Source of the DNA: Gammaproteobacteria bacterium
Lineage (GTDB): Bacteria > Pseudomonadota > Gammaproteobacteria > Steroidobacterales > Steroidobacteraceae
Assembly: GCA_010031985.1 (NCBI GenBank)
Contig: RGYP01000077.1
Location: 1-7,860 of the forward strand
Direction: 5' to 3'
DNA: 7,860 nucleotides
The notes under the pieces were generated by a model that worked only from the letters and a program-made list of their open reading frames with translations, searched no databases and had not been told where the DNA came from. Shown here piece after piece: positions 1 through 7,860 of the stretch. The position numbers were made by a program, and so were the translations under genes. Positions within the stretch are counted from its first letter, which is position 1; every line of letters starts with the position of its first letter.

Positions 1-464
1 GCGATGCGGTGTCCCGGCTCGAGCTGATGCGCCTCGGCAAAAGATTCATTGACGAGCACTTCGGCGCTTCGAAGAGCATCTGGCCAGCGACCGCGCTTGA
101 GTACCAAATCATTGACGCGCGGTCGGCGATCGACGGGCAGCGACACGAGTCGTGCCGACACCGGCTCGACCACGCCCTCGAGCGTGATCAGACCCACGCC
201 CGAGACCCGCGTCTCGAGCCCCGCAACACCCGGGGTCGTCGCGAGCTCGGCGGCGAGTCGATCAGGCGCACGCACCAGCGCGCCGGCCAAATCCGCCATG
301 AGGGCGCTCGCGTAGTAGCGATCACGCGAAGATTCGAGTGAACCGTACATGCCGGTCGCCATGACGAAGATGGCGATGCCACAGGCGAGCACCGTGCCCA
401 CGGCCACGGCCTGCAACCAGAGTCGGCGCAGATCGCGCAGCAGCTTACGATCGAGCGGACGCAC
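1..464 (-). CDS. FtsX/MacB-type ABC transporter permease, N-terminal part (runs off the left edge)
   Basis: Membrane subunit expected to work with the ATPase encoded just upstream. About 154 codons are visible, without a stop. The protein begins VRPLDRKLLRDLRRLW, a basic cytoplasmic start. One long hydrophobic segment follows (about residues 16-41, including VGTVLACGIAIFVM), then a soluble, mixed alpha/beta stretch that would be the periplasmic core domain (MacB_PCD-like), with LETRVSGVGLITLEG and LVSLPVDRRPRVNDLVLKRG. One N-terminal helix followed by a large periplasmic domain is typical of FtsX/MacB/LolC permeases. The GTG at 464 is chosen because its frame has no ATG between it and the ATPase stop; the GTG at 481 soon meets a stop. 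The start lies 13 nt past the ATPase stop, with no strong Shine-Dalgarno, so translational coupling is likely. The substrate cannot be told. Lipoprotein release or an efflux system with a downstream adaptor are the usual options. Family call fairly sure, function open. Confidence 0.82.
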   Translation of the reverse strand, partial: MRPLDRKLLRDLRRLWLQAVAVGTVLACGIAIFVMATGMYGSLESSRDRYYASALMADLAGALVRAPDRLAAELATTPGVAGLETRVSGVGLITLEGVVEPVSARLVSLPVDRRPRVNDLVLKRGRWPDALRSAEVLVNESFAEAHQLEPGHRI

Positions 465-477
465 GACGCCTACCCGC

Positions 478-1190
<713 letters not shown>

Positions 1191-1194
<4 letters not shown>

Positions 1195-4100
1195 CCGAGC
1201 CAGGCCCGGGCGTTACGGAAAAACCGCATCCAACCGGAGTACTCGCCTTGCCCGGGAGGGCGCCAAGACATCTGCACACGACGAAAGACGCGCTCGGGAT
1301 GCGGCATGGCGATGGTGATGCGGCCGTCGAGATTGCAGAGCGCGGCCAAACCGTTCGGCGAGCCATTCGGATTGGCGGGGTATCGGGTGGCGATCTCGCC
1401 TGCCCGGGTGACGTAGCGTAGGCCCACCGTACCCGAGGCCTCGCAGTTTGCGGACTGCGCGAGGTCGAGGAATTCGGCTCGGCCCTCGCCGTGCGACACG
1501 GCGATGGGCAGCACTGAACCTGTCATGCCGGCAAAGAAAAGGGAGGGGCTGCGAGTCACCTCGACGAGGGTGGCACGTCCCTCGAATTGTTCAACGCGAT
1601 TGCGCACGAAGCGTGGCCAATGCGCCGCGCCCGGGATGATGGGCGCCAACTGCGCCATCATCTGGCAACCATTGCAGATACCGAGCGCAAAATTTTCGCT
1701 GCTGGCAAAGAATTCGGCGAAGGCATCGCGCATTGCCGGGTTGAAGAGGATGGATTTGGCCCAACCTTCCCCGGCGCCGAGCACGTCGCCATAGGAAAAT
1801 CCGCCGCAGGCCACGAGCCCTTTGAAGTCGCGCAGATGTTTGCGGCCGCCGATGAGATCGGTCATGTGGACGTCGTGGGTCTCGAAGCCCGCGCGATCGA
1901 AGACCGCCGCCATCTCCGATTGGCTGTTGACACCTTGTTCGCGCAGGATCGCAATCCGCGGACGTGCGCCACGCAGCACGGCGGGCGCAGTGACGTCTTC
2001 GTCGGGATCGAAGCTCAATACCGACTGCAGTGGCAGCGTCGCAAGCGTCGTCGCTGCGGCGAATTCCTCCGCAGCGCATTCCGGATCGTCCCGCAACGCG
2101 CGCATGCGATAACTGGTCTCGGACCATTCGCGCTTGAGATTTTCCCAGGACTCTTCGATGACGAGCTTGCCGGAAGTGATCCGTATACGGTCGGACTTGG
2201 GTTCGACGCGCCCGATCACCGCACTGCAGTGACCGATGCCATGACGGAACAACACACCGAGCACGTCGGCGCAGTTCTCGGTGTGCACTTGCAAGACGAC
2301 GCCCGGCTCTTCGGCGAACAGCGCTGCGAGCGCGGCGGCCTTGTTGGCCAGCAGGCTCGCGTCCTTGGCGCCGATGTTGACCTCGAGTCCGCAGTGGCCC
2401 GCGAACGCCATCTCGAGCAAGGTCACCGCCAGGCCGCCGTCGGAGCGATCGTGATAGGCCAACACCGCCTCGAGATCGCGCAATTCGGCGAGTGCCGCAG
2501 CAAGCCCCTTGAGCAGTTCCGGATCGTCGAGATCCGCCGCCTGCGTGCCAAGCGCTCCGTAAACCTGCGTCAGCACCGAGCCACCGATGCGATTTTTGCC
2601 CTCCCCGAGATCTATGAAAATCAGCGAGGTGTAACCGCGATCGGTGCGCAGCTGAGGCGTCCAACACCGTCGAACGTCGTGCACGGGCGCAAACGCGGAG
2701 ACGATCAAGGAAACCGGCGCCACGACCGACTTGCTCTCGCCCGCTTCTCCCGATGCACCCTCTTGCCACGCCGTGCGCATGGACAGCGAATCTTTGCCGA
2801 CTGGAATGGCGATGCCGAGCGCCGGACATAGCTCCTCGCCCACCGTGCGCACTGCGGCATACAGCGCCGCATCTTCGCCCGGTTCGCCACAGGCGGCCAT
2901 CCAGTTGGCAGAGAGGCGAACGTCGCTCAATCGACGTACGTCGGCCGCGAGAATGTTGGTGATGGATTCGGCCACGGCGAGACGCGCTGCAGCGCAGGCA
3001 TCGAGAATGGCGACCGGGGTCCGCTCGCCCATGGCCAAGGCTTCACCGGCATGACCAAAGTAATCGGCCGTAGTCACGCCGCAGTCGGCGACCGGCACTT
3101 GCCAGGGACCCACCATCTGATCGCGCGAGATCATGCCGCCGACGGTGCGATCACCTATTGTCACCAGAAAAGTCTTGTCGGCCACTGCAGGAAACCGCAG
3201 TACGCGGCGCAGCGCCTCACGCGGATCGATGGTGGTGGCACCAAACTCCAAACCCTGCGCCGCGCGACTGTGCACGTCACGCAGCATCTTCGGCGGCTTG
3301 CCGAGCAGCACTTCGAGCGGCATGTCCACGGGCGTGTCACCGAGCAAAGAATCTTGCACGAGCAAACGCCCGTCATCGACCAGCGTGCCGATCACCGCAT
3401 GCGGACATCGCTCGCGTTCGCAAAGTGCGGCGAATGGCTGCAGACCCTCGGCGCTCACGATAAGCACGTAGCGCTCCTGCGACTCGTTGCACCAGAGCTC
3501 CATCGGCGACATGCCAGGTTCGTCGCTCGGAATTGCGCGCAAATCGACCACGGCACCGCGGCCGCTGTGTGCCACCGCTTCGGGGACGGCGTTCGAGAGA
3601 CCGCCCGCACCCACGTCGTGGATCAACAAAATCGGATTGGCTGCACCGTGCGCCCAACAGCGATCGATGACCTCCTGCGCTCTGCGCTGCATCTCGGGAT
3701 TGCCGCGCTGCACCGAGGCGAAGTCGAGATCAGCCGATGAGGTACCGGCACCGACCGACGAGGCAGCACCGCCACCCAGACCAATGAGCATCGACGGACC
3801 GCCCAGCACCACGATCTTTGCACCCGGCGGACAGTCGCGCTTTTCGACATGCTGACGCCGCACGTTGCCAAGCCCGCCCGCGATCATGATCGGCTTGTGA
3901 TAGCCGCGATGCCGCGCCGCCGGATCACCCGGCGCGTGAATTTCGAGCGTACGAAAATAGCCGTTGATGCTCGGTCGTCCGAATTCATTGTTGAACGCGG
4001 CGGCGCCGATCGGCCCCTCGAGCATGATCTCGAGCGCCGAGGCGATCCGCTCCGGCTTGCCGAGCGTCGGCTTGCCCGGGAGCGATTCCCAAGGTTGCTC

Positions 4101-5135
4101 GAACCCCGGGATACGCAGATGCGACACGGAGAAGCCGACGAGTCCCGCCTTGGGCTTGGCGCCGATACCCGTTGCCCCCTCGTCGCGGATCTCACCGCCC
4201 GAGCCGGTCGAGGCGCCCGGAAAAGGCGAAATCGCCGTTGGGTGATTATGTGTTTCGACCTTCATGAGAATGTCGATGGGCTCGACGATCACCCCATAAA
4301 CGCCGCTCGTCGGATCGGGGAACCAGCGCCGTCCGGCACTCACGCCCTCGATGACGGCCGCGTTGTCGCGATACGCGCTGAGTACGCCCTGCGGTGCGTT
4401 CGCATGAGTGTTACGGATCATCGCGAACAACGACTTTTTCCGCGGCTCGCCGTCGATGATCCACTCGGCATTGAAGATCTTGTGACGGCAATGCTCCGAG
4501 TTCGCCTGCGCAAACATCATGAGCTCCACATCGCTCGGGTCACGACCCAGCGAGCGGAATGCTTCCAGCAAATAATCGATCTCGTCGGCAGAGAGCGCGA
4601 GACCCAATTCCTCGTTGGCAGTCTCGAGCGCTGCCCGACCGCTCTTCAGCGCAATACGTCGCAACGCTCGGGGGGTCTCGGTGCTGAACAATTTCGCCGC
4701 CTGCGAAACGTCGTCGAGTACGACCTCGGTCATCCGATCGTGCAAAAGTGGCGCAAACGACTGCAAGGCCGCCGCGTCGAGAGTCACCCGACTAGCGATC
4801 CGATATTCGATGCCGCGTTCGATACGCCTGACGGCACCAAGCCCGCAGACCCGGGCGATGTCGGTGGCCTTGCTGGCCCAGGGCGAAATCGTCCCGGGGC
4901 GGGGTACGACCCAAAGCGCGTACGTCGCGGAGCCCGTGGTTGCCTCATCACGCGGGCCATAACGCAGCAAGGACTCGAGGGTTCGGGTCTCTGCGGCATC
5001 GAGCTCGCGCTCCACGTCTATGAAATGTGCGTAGCGACTCTGGACCGAATCGACGGCGGGGTTCACTTCGCGCAGGCGCGCGAGCAATTTTTTGATGCGG
5101 AAGCCGGAGAGCGCGGGGGCGCCGCGAACGAGCAT
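1191..5135 (-). CDS. purL: Phosphoribosylformylglycinamidine synthase (FGAM synthase), single-chain form
   Basis: Cytoplasmic enzyme of purine synthesis: FGAR + ATP + glutamine gives FGAM + ADP + Pi + glutamate. The 1314-aa protein matches the long proteobacterial form (E. coli about 1295 aa) from the first residues (RGAPALSGFRIKKLLARL) to the last (MRFFRNARAWLG). The N-terminal domain and linker fill about 1-215. The first synthetase half carries ANSEHCRHKIFNA (211-223) and KVETHNHPTAISP (292-304), the second half follows with FLVTIGDRTVGGM and LSANWMAA, and the glutaminase domain lies at about 1060-1314. The glutaminase triad is intact: Cys1154 in GICNGCQMM, His1279 and Glu1281 in MPHPERVF. 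The offset of 19 from my recalled E. coli numbering (Cys1135) equals the length difference, so there are no net indels in that part. The start ATG at 5135 fits the family's N-terminus but lacks a clear Shine-Dalgarno. It follows the DUF1820 gene by 13 nt, and its TGA overlaps the ABC ATPase start. No PurR-like operator was seen upstream. Confidence 0.98.
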
Positions 5136-5148
5136 GGAAGGCGGCGGC

Positions 5149-5490
5149 CTATTTCTTGACGCCGTCGCCCGAGGGCGGCGTGTACAGGGGCATCGGAAAC
5201 TGCGCGACGTTCGAGCCCTCGAGCGCGCTGATCTTGCTGACGCCCTGCTTCTTCACCTCGTCGATCCGCAGCACCGAGTGCAGCGGCAGGTAACTGCGCT
5301 TGACGCCTTCGAACTCGGACTTGATGCGCTCCTCGCCCGGATCGAGCACCACCGACGAGCGCTCGCCGAAGACGAGTTCTTCGATCTCGATGAAACCGAA
5401 CAGGTTGCCGTGGCTCACCTTGCGGGCATAGACCTCGTAGATCTTGCCTTGGTTGGCGAACATGACCTTGTAGATGTGACTGGCGGGCAT
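5149..5490 (-). CDS. DUF1820 family protein (conserved, function unknown)
   Basis: A 113-aa soluble protein with no signal peptide or membrane segment. I recognise it as DUF1820 by the family's typical text: IYKVMFANQGKIYEVYARKV near the N-terminus, then GFIEIEELVFGERSSVVLDP, KSEFEGVKRSYLPLHSVLRI, DEVKKQGVSKI and FPMPLYTPP near the end. It is full length for the family. No biochemical role is known to me. The many beta-strand-like segments suggest a small beta-rich fold, possibly a binding domain, but that is a guess. It lies 18 nt after the tRNA-Ser 3' end and 13 nt before purL, on the same strand, so it is probably co-transcribed with both. The start ATG at 5490 has only a weak GAG at close range. 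A later in-frame ATG (residue 10) would cut into the conserved IYKV block, so the first is preferred. Confidence 0.93.
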   Translation of the reverse strand: MPASHIYKVMFANQGKIYEVYARKVSHGNLFGFIEIEELVFGERSSVVLDPGEERIKSEFEGVKRSYLPLHSVLRIDEVKKQGVSKISALEGSNVAQFPMPLYTPPSGDGVKK

Positions 5491-5501
5491 GACTCGGGAA
5501 G

Positions 5502-5508
5502 AAAAAAA
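5502..5508 (-). other. Run of seven T directly after the tRNA CCA
   Basis: The minus strand reads CCA then seven T and a C. The run resembles the U-tract of an intrinsic terminator, but the nearest perfect hairpin, the T-arm, ends 11 nt earlier and the intervening bases form the acceptor stem. It therefore fits better as a single-stranded U-rich site for RNase E-type 3' trimming of a longer tRNA-mRNA transcript. Weak or partial termination here remains possible and would set how much DUF1820-purL mRNA is made. Confidence 0.4.
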
Positions 5509-5601
5509 TGGCGGAGAGGGTGAGATTCGAACTCACGTGCCGGGATTAACCGACCATCCGATTTCGAGTCGGCGCCGTTATGACCGCTTCGGTACCTCTC
5601 C
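5509..5601 (-). tRNA. tRNA-Ser (anticodon CGA, reads UCG)
   Basis: Read on the minus strand from 5601 to 5509, this is a 93-nt class II tRNA with encoded CCA. The acceptor stem GGAGAGG pairs fully with CCTCTCC, followed by discriminator G and CCA. The D-stem CCG/CGG encloses a loop with AAGCGG. The anticodon loop CTCGAAA holds CGA at 5566-5564. A long variable arm (GTCGG / CCGGC, one G-U pair) marks a serine tRNA. The T-arm GTGAG-TTCGAAT-CTCAC is perfect. The pattern is close to E. coli tRNA-Ser(CGA), including discriminator G. One oddity: the anticodon stem GCCGA / TCGGA leaves its outermost pair (27-43) as G-A. The gene is divergent from mltF (22 bp between) and lies directly upstream of the DUF1820-purL genes. 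Confidence 0.96.
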
Positions 5602-5616
5602 GGAGCCGGGTATTCT
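5588..5616 (+). promoter_or_regulatory. Possible sigma-70 promoter of mltF, inside the antisense of tRNA-Ser
   Basis: TTCGGT (5588-5593) and TATTCT (5611-5616) are 17 bp apart on the plus strand and match the -35 and -10 consensus only partly. The -10 occupies almost the same bases as the tRNA promoter's -10 on the other strand, because TATTCTA is the complement of TAGAATA. A start near 5623 would leave mltF with almost no leader, which agrees with the lack of a Shine-Dalgarno before its ATG. This is inference from weak matches. Confidence 0.3.
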
Positions 5617-5642
5617 AGCCGACATGGGCCTCTCGGGGACAG
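5612..5642 (-). promoter_or_regulatory. Probable sigma-70 promoter of tRNA-Ser (and perhaps of the purL cluster)
   Basis: On the minus strand, TAGAAT (5617-5612) matches the -10 consensus at five of six bases and would start RNA near 5605, four to five bases before the mature tRNA. The best -35 is weak: CTGTCC at 5642-5637 with a long 19-bp spacer. The stretch between -10 and start is CCCGGCTCC, a GC-rich discriminator of the kind linked to stringent (ppGpp) control of stable-RNA promoters. The promoter lies over the first codons of mltF. The -10 is reasonably convincing, the -35 is not. Confidence 0.45.
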
Positions 5643-7102
5643 TCGTACACCAGTCCGGGCGTCGAGCGTATTGGCGCCTCGCTTGGCGGCTGGGCTGCCT
5701 CGCCGCGCTCTCTCTTTTGGGCAGCTGCGGCTTGGGTGCAGACGCCCTCGAGGAGATCCGCTCGAGGGGCGAGCTGCGGGTCGCAACGCTCAATGGTCCA
5801 ACCACCTATTTCATCGGGCCAGAGGGCCCCTTGGGCGCCGAGTACGTCCTGGCCGAGAAGTTTGCGGCGGAACTGGGCGTCAAACTTTCTCTGGTGGTGG
5901 AGGCCGACCGCGCGGGCTTGCGTCGGGCCCTCGATGAGGGCCGCGCGGATCTGGCCGCGGCTCAACTCGGCGACCACGCACGCTGGCGAAAAGTGGCGCT
6001 GGTCTCCAAGCCCTACTCCGAGTCACCTTTGTTTTGGGTGTACGACAAAGGCCGGCCAAGGCCGCGTTCGCCGGGCGACATCGCCAAGCTACGCGCCGTC
6101 GTGCTCGAAGACAGCGCCGAACTCGCCTGGCTCGAGCAACGGCGTGACAAGGACTCGGCAAAGATTCGCTACACGGTGATTCCGCGCAACGTCGGCCGCG
6201 AACCGCTCGAGCTCGTCGCCTCGGGCAGGGCCGACGTCACCCTGATGGATGGCCGAGAATTCGCCGCTGCGCGCCTGCTGCATCCCTCGGTCGATGTCGC
6301 CTTCGCCTTGCCGCAGCAACGCGACCTGCACTGGATGGTGCGCCATGACGGCCGCGATCTGCTCGCGGCGGTCAACGAATTCCTCGGTCGAACGCGCGAG
6401 ACGCCGGCCGAGCCCACGCTCGAAATCGAGAGACTGACGCGCCCCGCTGCGCTGCCGCGCGCCAACTCAGAGCAACTCGCGATCGACATCGAGACACGAC
6501 TGCCCGAATTGCGCCCTCACTTCGAGGAAGCCGCGGCATTGACCGGTCTCGATTGGCGTCTGCTCGCAGCGCTCGGCTATCAGGAGTCGATGTGGGATGC
6601 CAAAGCCGTCTCGCCCTTCGGAGCCCAGGGCCTGATGATGCTGATGCCGCGCACAGGACGATCTCTCGGTATGGTCGATCCTTTCGACGAACGCGAAAGC
6701 ATCATCACCGGCGCGCGTTATCTCGCTCAGTTGCACGAGACGGTACCGGCACGCATTCGCCAGCCCGACCGGCTGTGGATGGCGATGGCGTCGTACAACA
6801 TGGGCTACGGGCATCTCGAAGATGCGCGGGTGCTCACCGCGCGACAGGGCGGGAACAGCGATGCATGGATCGACGTTCGCGAACGTCTGACGCTGCTCTC
6901 CGAAGAATTCTGGTACCTGCAGATGAAAAACGGCTACGCACGCGGCTTCGAAACCCGAATGCTCGTCGATCGCGTGCAGCAATATTGGGGTCTGCTACAG
7001 GAACGTTTTCCCCAGGAGCCGTCGTCGACTCAGGCCGCAGCGCCGACTCAGGCCGCAGCGCCGACGCGCATCGACGCCGAGCGCCAGGAGCCCGCGAGGT
7101 AA
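5624..7102 (+). CDS. mltF: Membrane-bound lytic murein transglycosylase F
   Basis: Lipoprotein enzyme that cleaves the MurNAc-GlcNAc bond in peptidoglycan to give 1,6-anhydro-muropeptides, probably at the inner face of the outer membrane. From ATG 5624 the protein has 492 aa (E. coli MltF about 518). A basic, then hydrophobic leader ends in LLGSC, giving Cys35 as the lipidated residue. Residues about 48-275 are a family-3 solute-binding domain, starting LRVATLNGPTTYFIGPEG, which in MltF regulates activity through ligand binding. About 295-462 is the SLT domain with catalytic Glu321 in ALGYQESMWDAKAVSPFGAQ, then GLMMLMP and ASYNMGYGHLEDARVLTA, all close to E. coli MltF. The frame stays open upstream, but that stretch is antisense to the tRNA, so ATG 5624 is chosen. 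It has no Shine-Dalgarno at the usual distance. The tail carries a TQAAAP repeat (469-480) and overlaps the convergent MATE gene by 55 bp. Adjacency to purL is conserved in other gammaproteobacteria. Confidence 0.96.
   Translation: MGLSGTVVHQSGRRAYWRLAWRLGCLAALSLLGSCGLGADALEEIRSRGELRVATLNGPTTYFIGPEGPLGAEYVLAEKFAAELGVKLSLVVEADRAGLRRALDEGRADLAAAQLGDHARWRKVALVSKPYSESPLFWVYDKGRPRPRSPGDIAKLRAVVLEDSAELAWLEQRRDKDSAKIRYTVIPRNVGREPLELVASGRADVTLMDGREFAAARLLHPSVDVAFALPQQRDLHWMVRHDGRDLLAAVNEFLGRTRETPAEPTLEIERLTRPAALPRANSEQLAIDIETRLPELRPHFEEAAALTGLDWRLLAALGYQESMWDAKAVSPFGAQGLMMLMPRTGRSLGMVDPFDERESIITGARYLAQLHETVPARIRQPDRLWMAMASYNMGYGHLEDARVLTARQGGNSDAWIDVRERLTLLSEEFWYLQMKNGYARGFETRMLVDRVQQYWGLLQERFPQEPSSTQAAAPTQAAAPTRIDAERQEPAR
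7026..7065. repeat. 18-bp tandem duplication in the overlapping 3' ends of mltF and the MATE gene
   Basis: Two perfect adjacent copies of cgactcaggccgcagcgc (7026-7043 and 7044-7061) are followed by four more matching bases. Being a multiple of three, the repeat keeps both frames: it encodes TQAAAP twice in the MltF tail, and on the minus strand each copy contains a TGA in the MATE frame (7050-7048 and 7032-7030). The first TGA met is the MATE stop; the second is a spare in-frame stop. Confidence 0.9.
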
Positions 7103-7860
7103 TAGCTCGCCGATAGCAGCGCGGCCACGAGCGCCGACACCGAGAAGCTCCACCACACGCCATCGGCGCCCCAATGACCATAGCCGTATTCGGCGAGCGG
7201 CGTGCGCACGATCAGCAACGAAATGAGCAAGATGAAGAGCGGCGCCATCACCGCGCCGGCCGCCCGCACCACTCCCGATAGCACCATCGAGATGCCAAAG
7301 AGTGGATACGACCAAAGAATGATGTGATTCATGTGCACGGCGATGTCGAGCGCAGGGCTATTGGCCGGCAGAAACACGCTGATCGCGAGTCCCTCGCCGA
7401 GATAGATGAGCAGTACCGGTATTCCGGTGAGCAGAAAGTTGAAGAGCACACCGTACTTGGCGATGTCGGCCACTCGATGCCACTGCTTGGCGCCGATGTT
7501 CTGCGCCGCCATCGAAGACACTGCGGCGCCCAACGCGAGCGCCGGCATCTGCACGTAGGTCCAAAGTTGCATGTCGGCTGCGAAGGCGGCAGCCGTATCG
7601 GAACCAAAGCGATTCACGACACGCAAAAACAGCACCATGCTCGATGAGAGCACGATCATCTGCAGGCCCATCGGAATGCCCTTGATCACCAGGCTGCGGA
7701 TGATCTGCCAGTCGATGCGCAACAGGTGGCCCTCGCCGCGGTGGATGGCGAGCGGATTACGCGCCTTGTAGACATGCCGCATGATCGCCGCGAGACTCAA
7801 AGATTGCGAAACGAGCGTCGCCAACGCGGAGCCGGCGATACCGAGGCCTGGTACGGGACC
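7048..7860 (-). CDS. MATE family efflux transporter, C-terminal part (runs off the right edge)
   Basis: About 270 codons of an inner-membrane antiporter that would export cationic drugs or metabolites in exchange for Na+ or H+. The frame is open from the right edge (GPVPGLGIAGSALATLVSQS) to the TGA at 7050-7048; the start and N-terminal half lie outside the window. The family shows in IAGSALATLVSQ, the segment GIPMGLQMIVLSSSMVLF that opens the second six-helix bundle, MPALALGAAVSSMAAQNIGA and VLSGVVRAAGAVMAP. Roughly seven to eight hydrophobic helices are visible, ending with SVSALVAALLSASYYLAG and a short tail RSASMRVGAAA. This agrees with the last part of helix 5 or 6 plus the C-terminal bundle of a 12-helix MATE protein of 450-480 aa. 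It is transcribed towards mltF, and the two 3' ends overlap. NorM-like and DinF-like subfamilies cannot be separated from this half. Confidence 0.93.
   Translation of the reverse strand, partial: GPVPGLGIAGSALATLVSQSLSLAAIMRHVYKARNPLAIHRGEGHLLRIDWQIIRSLVIKGIPMGLQMIVLSSSMVLFLRVVNRFGSDTAAAFAADMQLWTYVQMPALALGAAVSSMAAQNIGAKQWHRVADIAKYGVLFNFLLTGIPVLLIYLGEGLAISVFLPANSPALDIAVHMNHIILWSYPLFGISMVLSGVVRAAGAVMAPLFILLISLLIVRTPLAEYGYGHWGADGVWWSFSVSALVAALLSASYYLAGSWRSASMRVGAAA

Noticed and set aside
1587..2831. 414-codon open frame on the plus strand opposite purL
   Set aside because: It is wholly antisense to purL, which has unmistakable homology there. Its composition is rich in Arg, Ala and Gly, with no recognisable motif, as expected for a shadow frame in GC-rich DNA.
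3849..5159. 436-codon open frame on the plus strand opposite the N-terminal half of purL
   Set aside because: Same reasoning: antisense shadow, no domain, no ribosome site, and it ends in the DUF1820 3' end.
5502..5520. Intrinsic terminator after the tRNA
   Set aside because: The T-run is present, but no GC-rich hairpin directly abuts it. Only tRNA arms lie upstream, so I list it as a U-run rather than a terminator.
5502..5560. tRNA-Ser 3' end as an attachment site with an integrated element
   Set aside because: No integrase, no repeated tRNA 3' fragment and no foreign-looking genes were seen. Conserved housekeeping genes lie directly on both sides.
5489..5623. Upstream extension of the mltF frame to an ATG at 5489
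   Set aside because: The extension translates the antisense of tRNA-Ser and would bury the lipoprotein signal behind 45 extra residues.
5491..5640. PurR-type operator or purine riboswitch upstream of purL
   Set aside because: I found no palindrome resembling the PurR box, and there is no room for a riboswitch between the tRNA, DUF1820 and purL.

Overview
The window is a gene-dense stretch of GC-rich bacterial chromosome that looks like core genome of a gammaproteobacterium. Three things point there. PurL is the long single-chain form (1314 aa) and reads like the Escherichia coli enzyme end to end. A DUF1820 protein is present. purL and mltF lie side by side and divergent, as they do in E. 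coli and, from memory, Pseudomonas. The GC-rich codon use suggests a Xanthomonadales-, Nevskiales- or Steroidobacter-like lineage rather than an enteric, but I cannot fix the genus.

Layout. Positions 1-5601 are read on the minus strand, in transcription order: tRNA-Ser(CGA) (5601-5509), a DUF1820 protein (5490-5149), purL (5135-1191), an ABC transporter ATPase of the LolD/MacB/FtsE type (1194-478), and an FtsX/MacB-type permease that runs off the left edge (464-1). The gaps are 18 and 13 nt, then a 4-nt ATGA overlap, then 13 nt, so the whole set could be one transcript headed by the tRNA. Positions 5624-7102 carry the divergent plus-strand gene mltF, a lipoprotein lytic transglycosylase. From 7860 to 7048 the minus strand carries the C-terminal part of a MATE-family multidrug/Na+ antiporter, whose 3' end overlaps that of mltF by 55 bp.

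Functions. PurL makes FGAM in purine synthesis. The ATPase and permease form the core of a membrane ABC system (lipoprotein extrusion or efflux type). MltF cleaves peptidoglycan at the outer membrane. MATE exports drugs or cations. Apart from the tRNA/purL line, the genes share no obvious pathway. No gap exceeds 300 bases. I saw no mobile element, CRISPR array, phage gene or defence gene, and no strong candidate for an undescribed system. The points worth a second look are architectural: the 22-bp divergent tRNA/mltF promoter region with a shared -10 sequence, the tRNA-headed purL cluster coupled to an ABC transporter, and the 18-bp tandem duplication inside the overlapping ends of mltF and the MATE gene.
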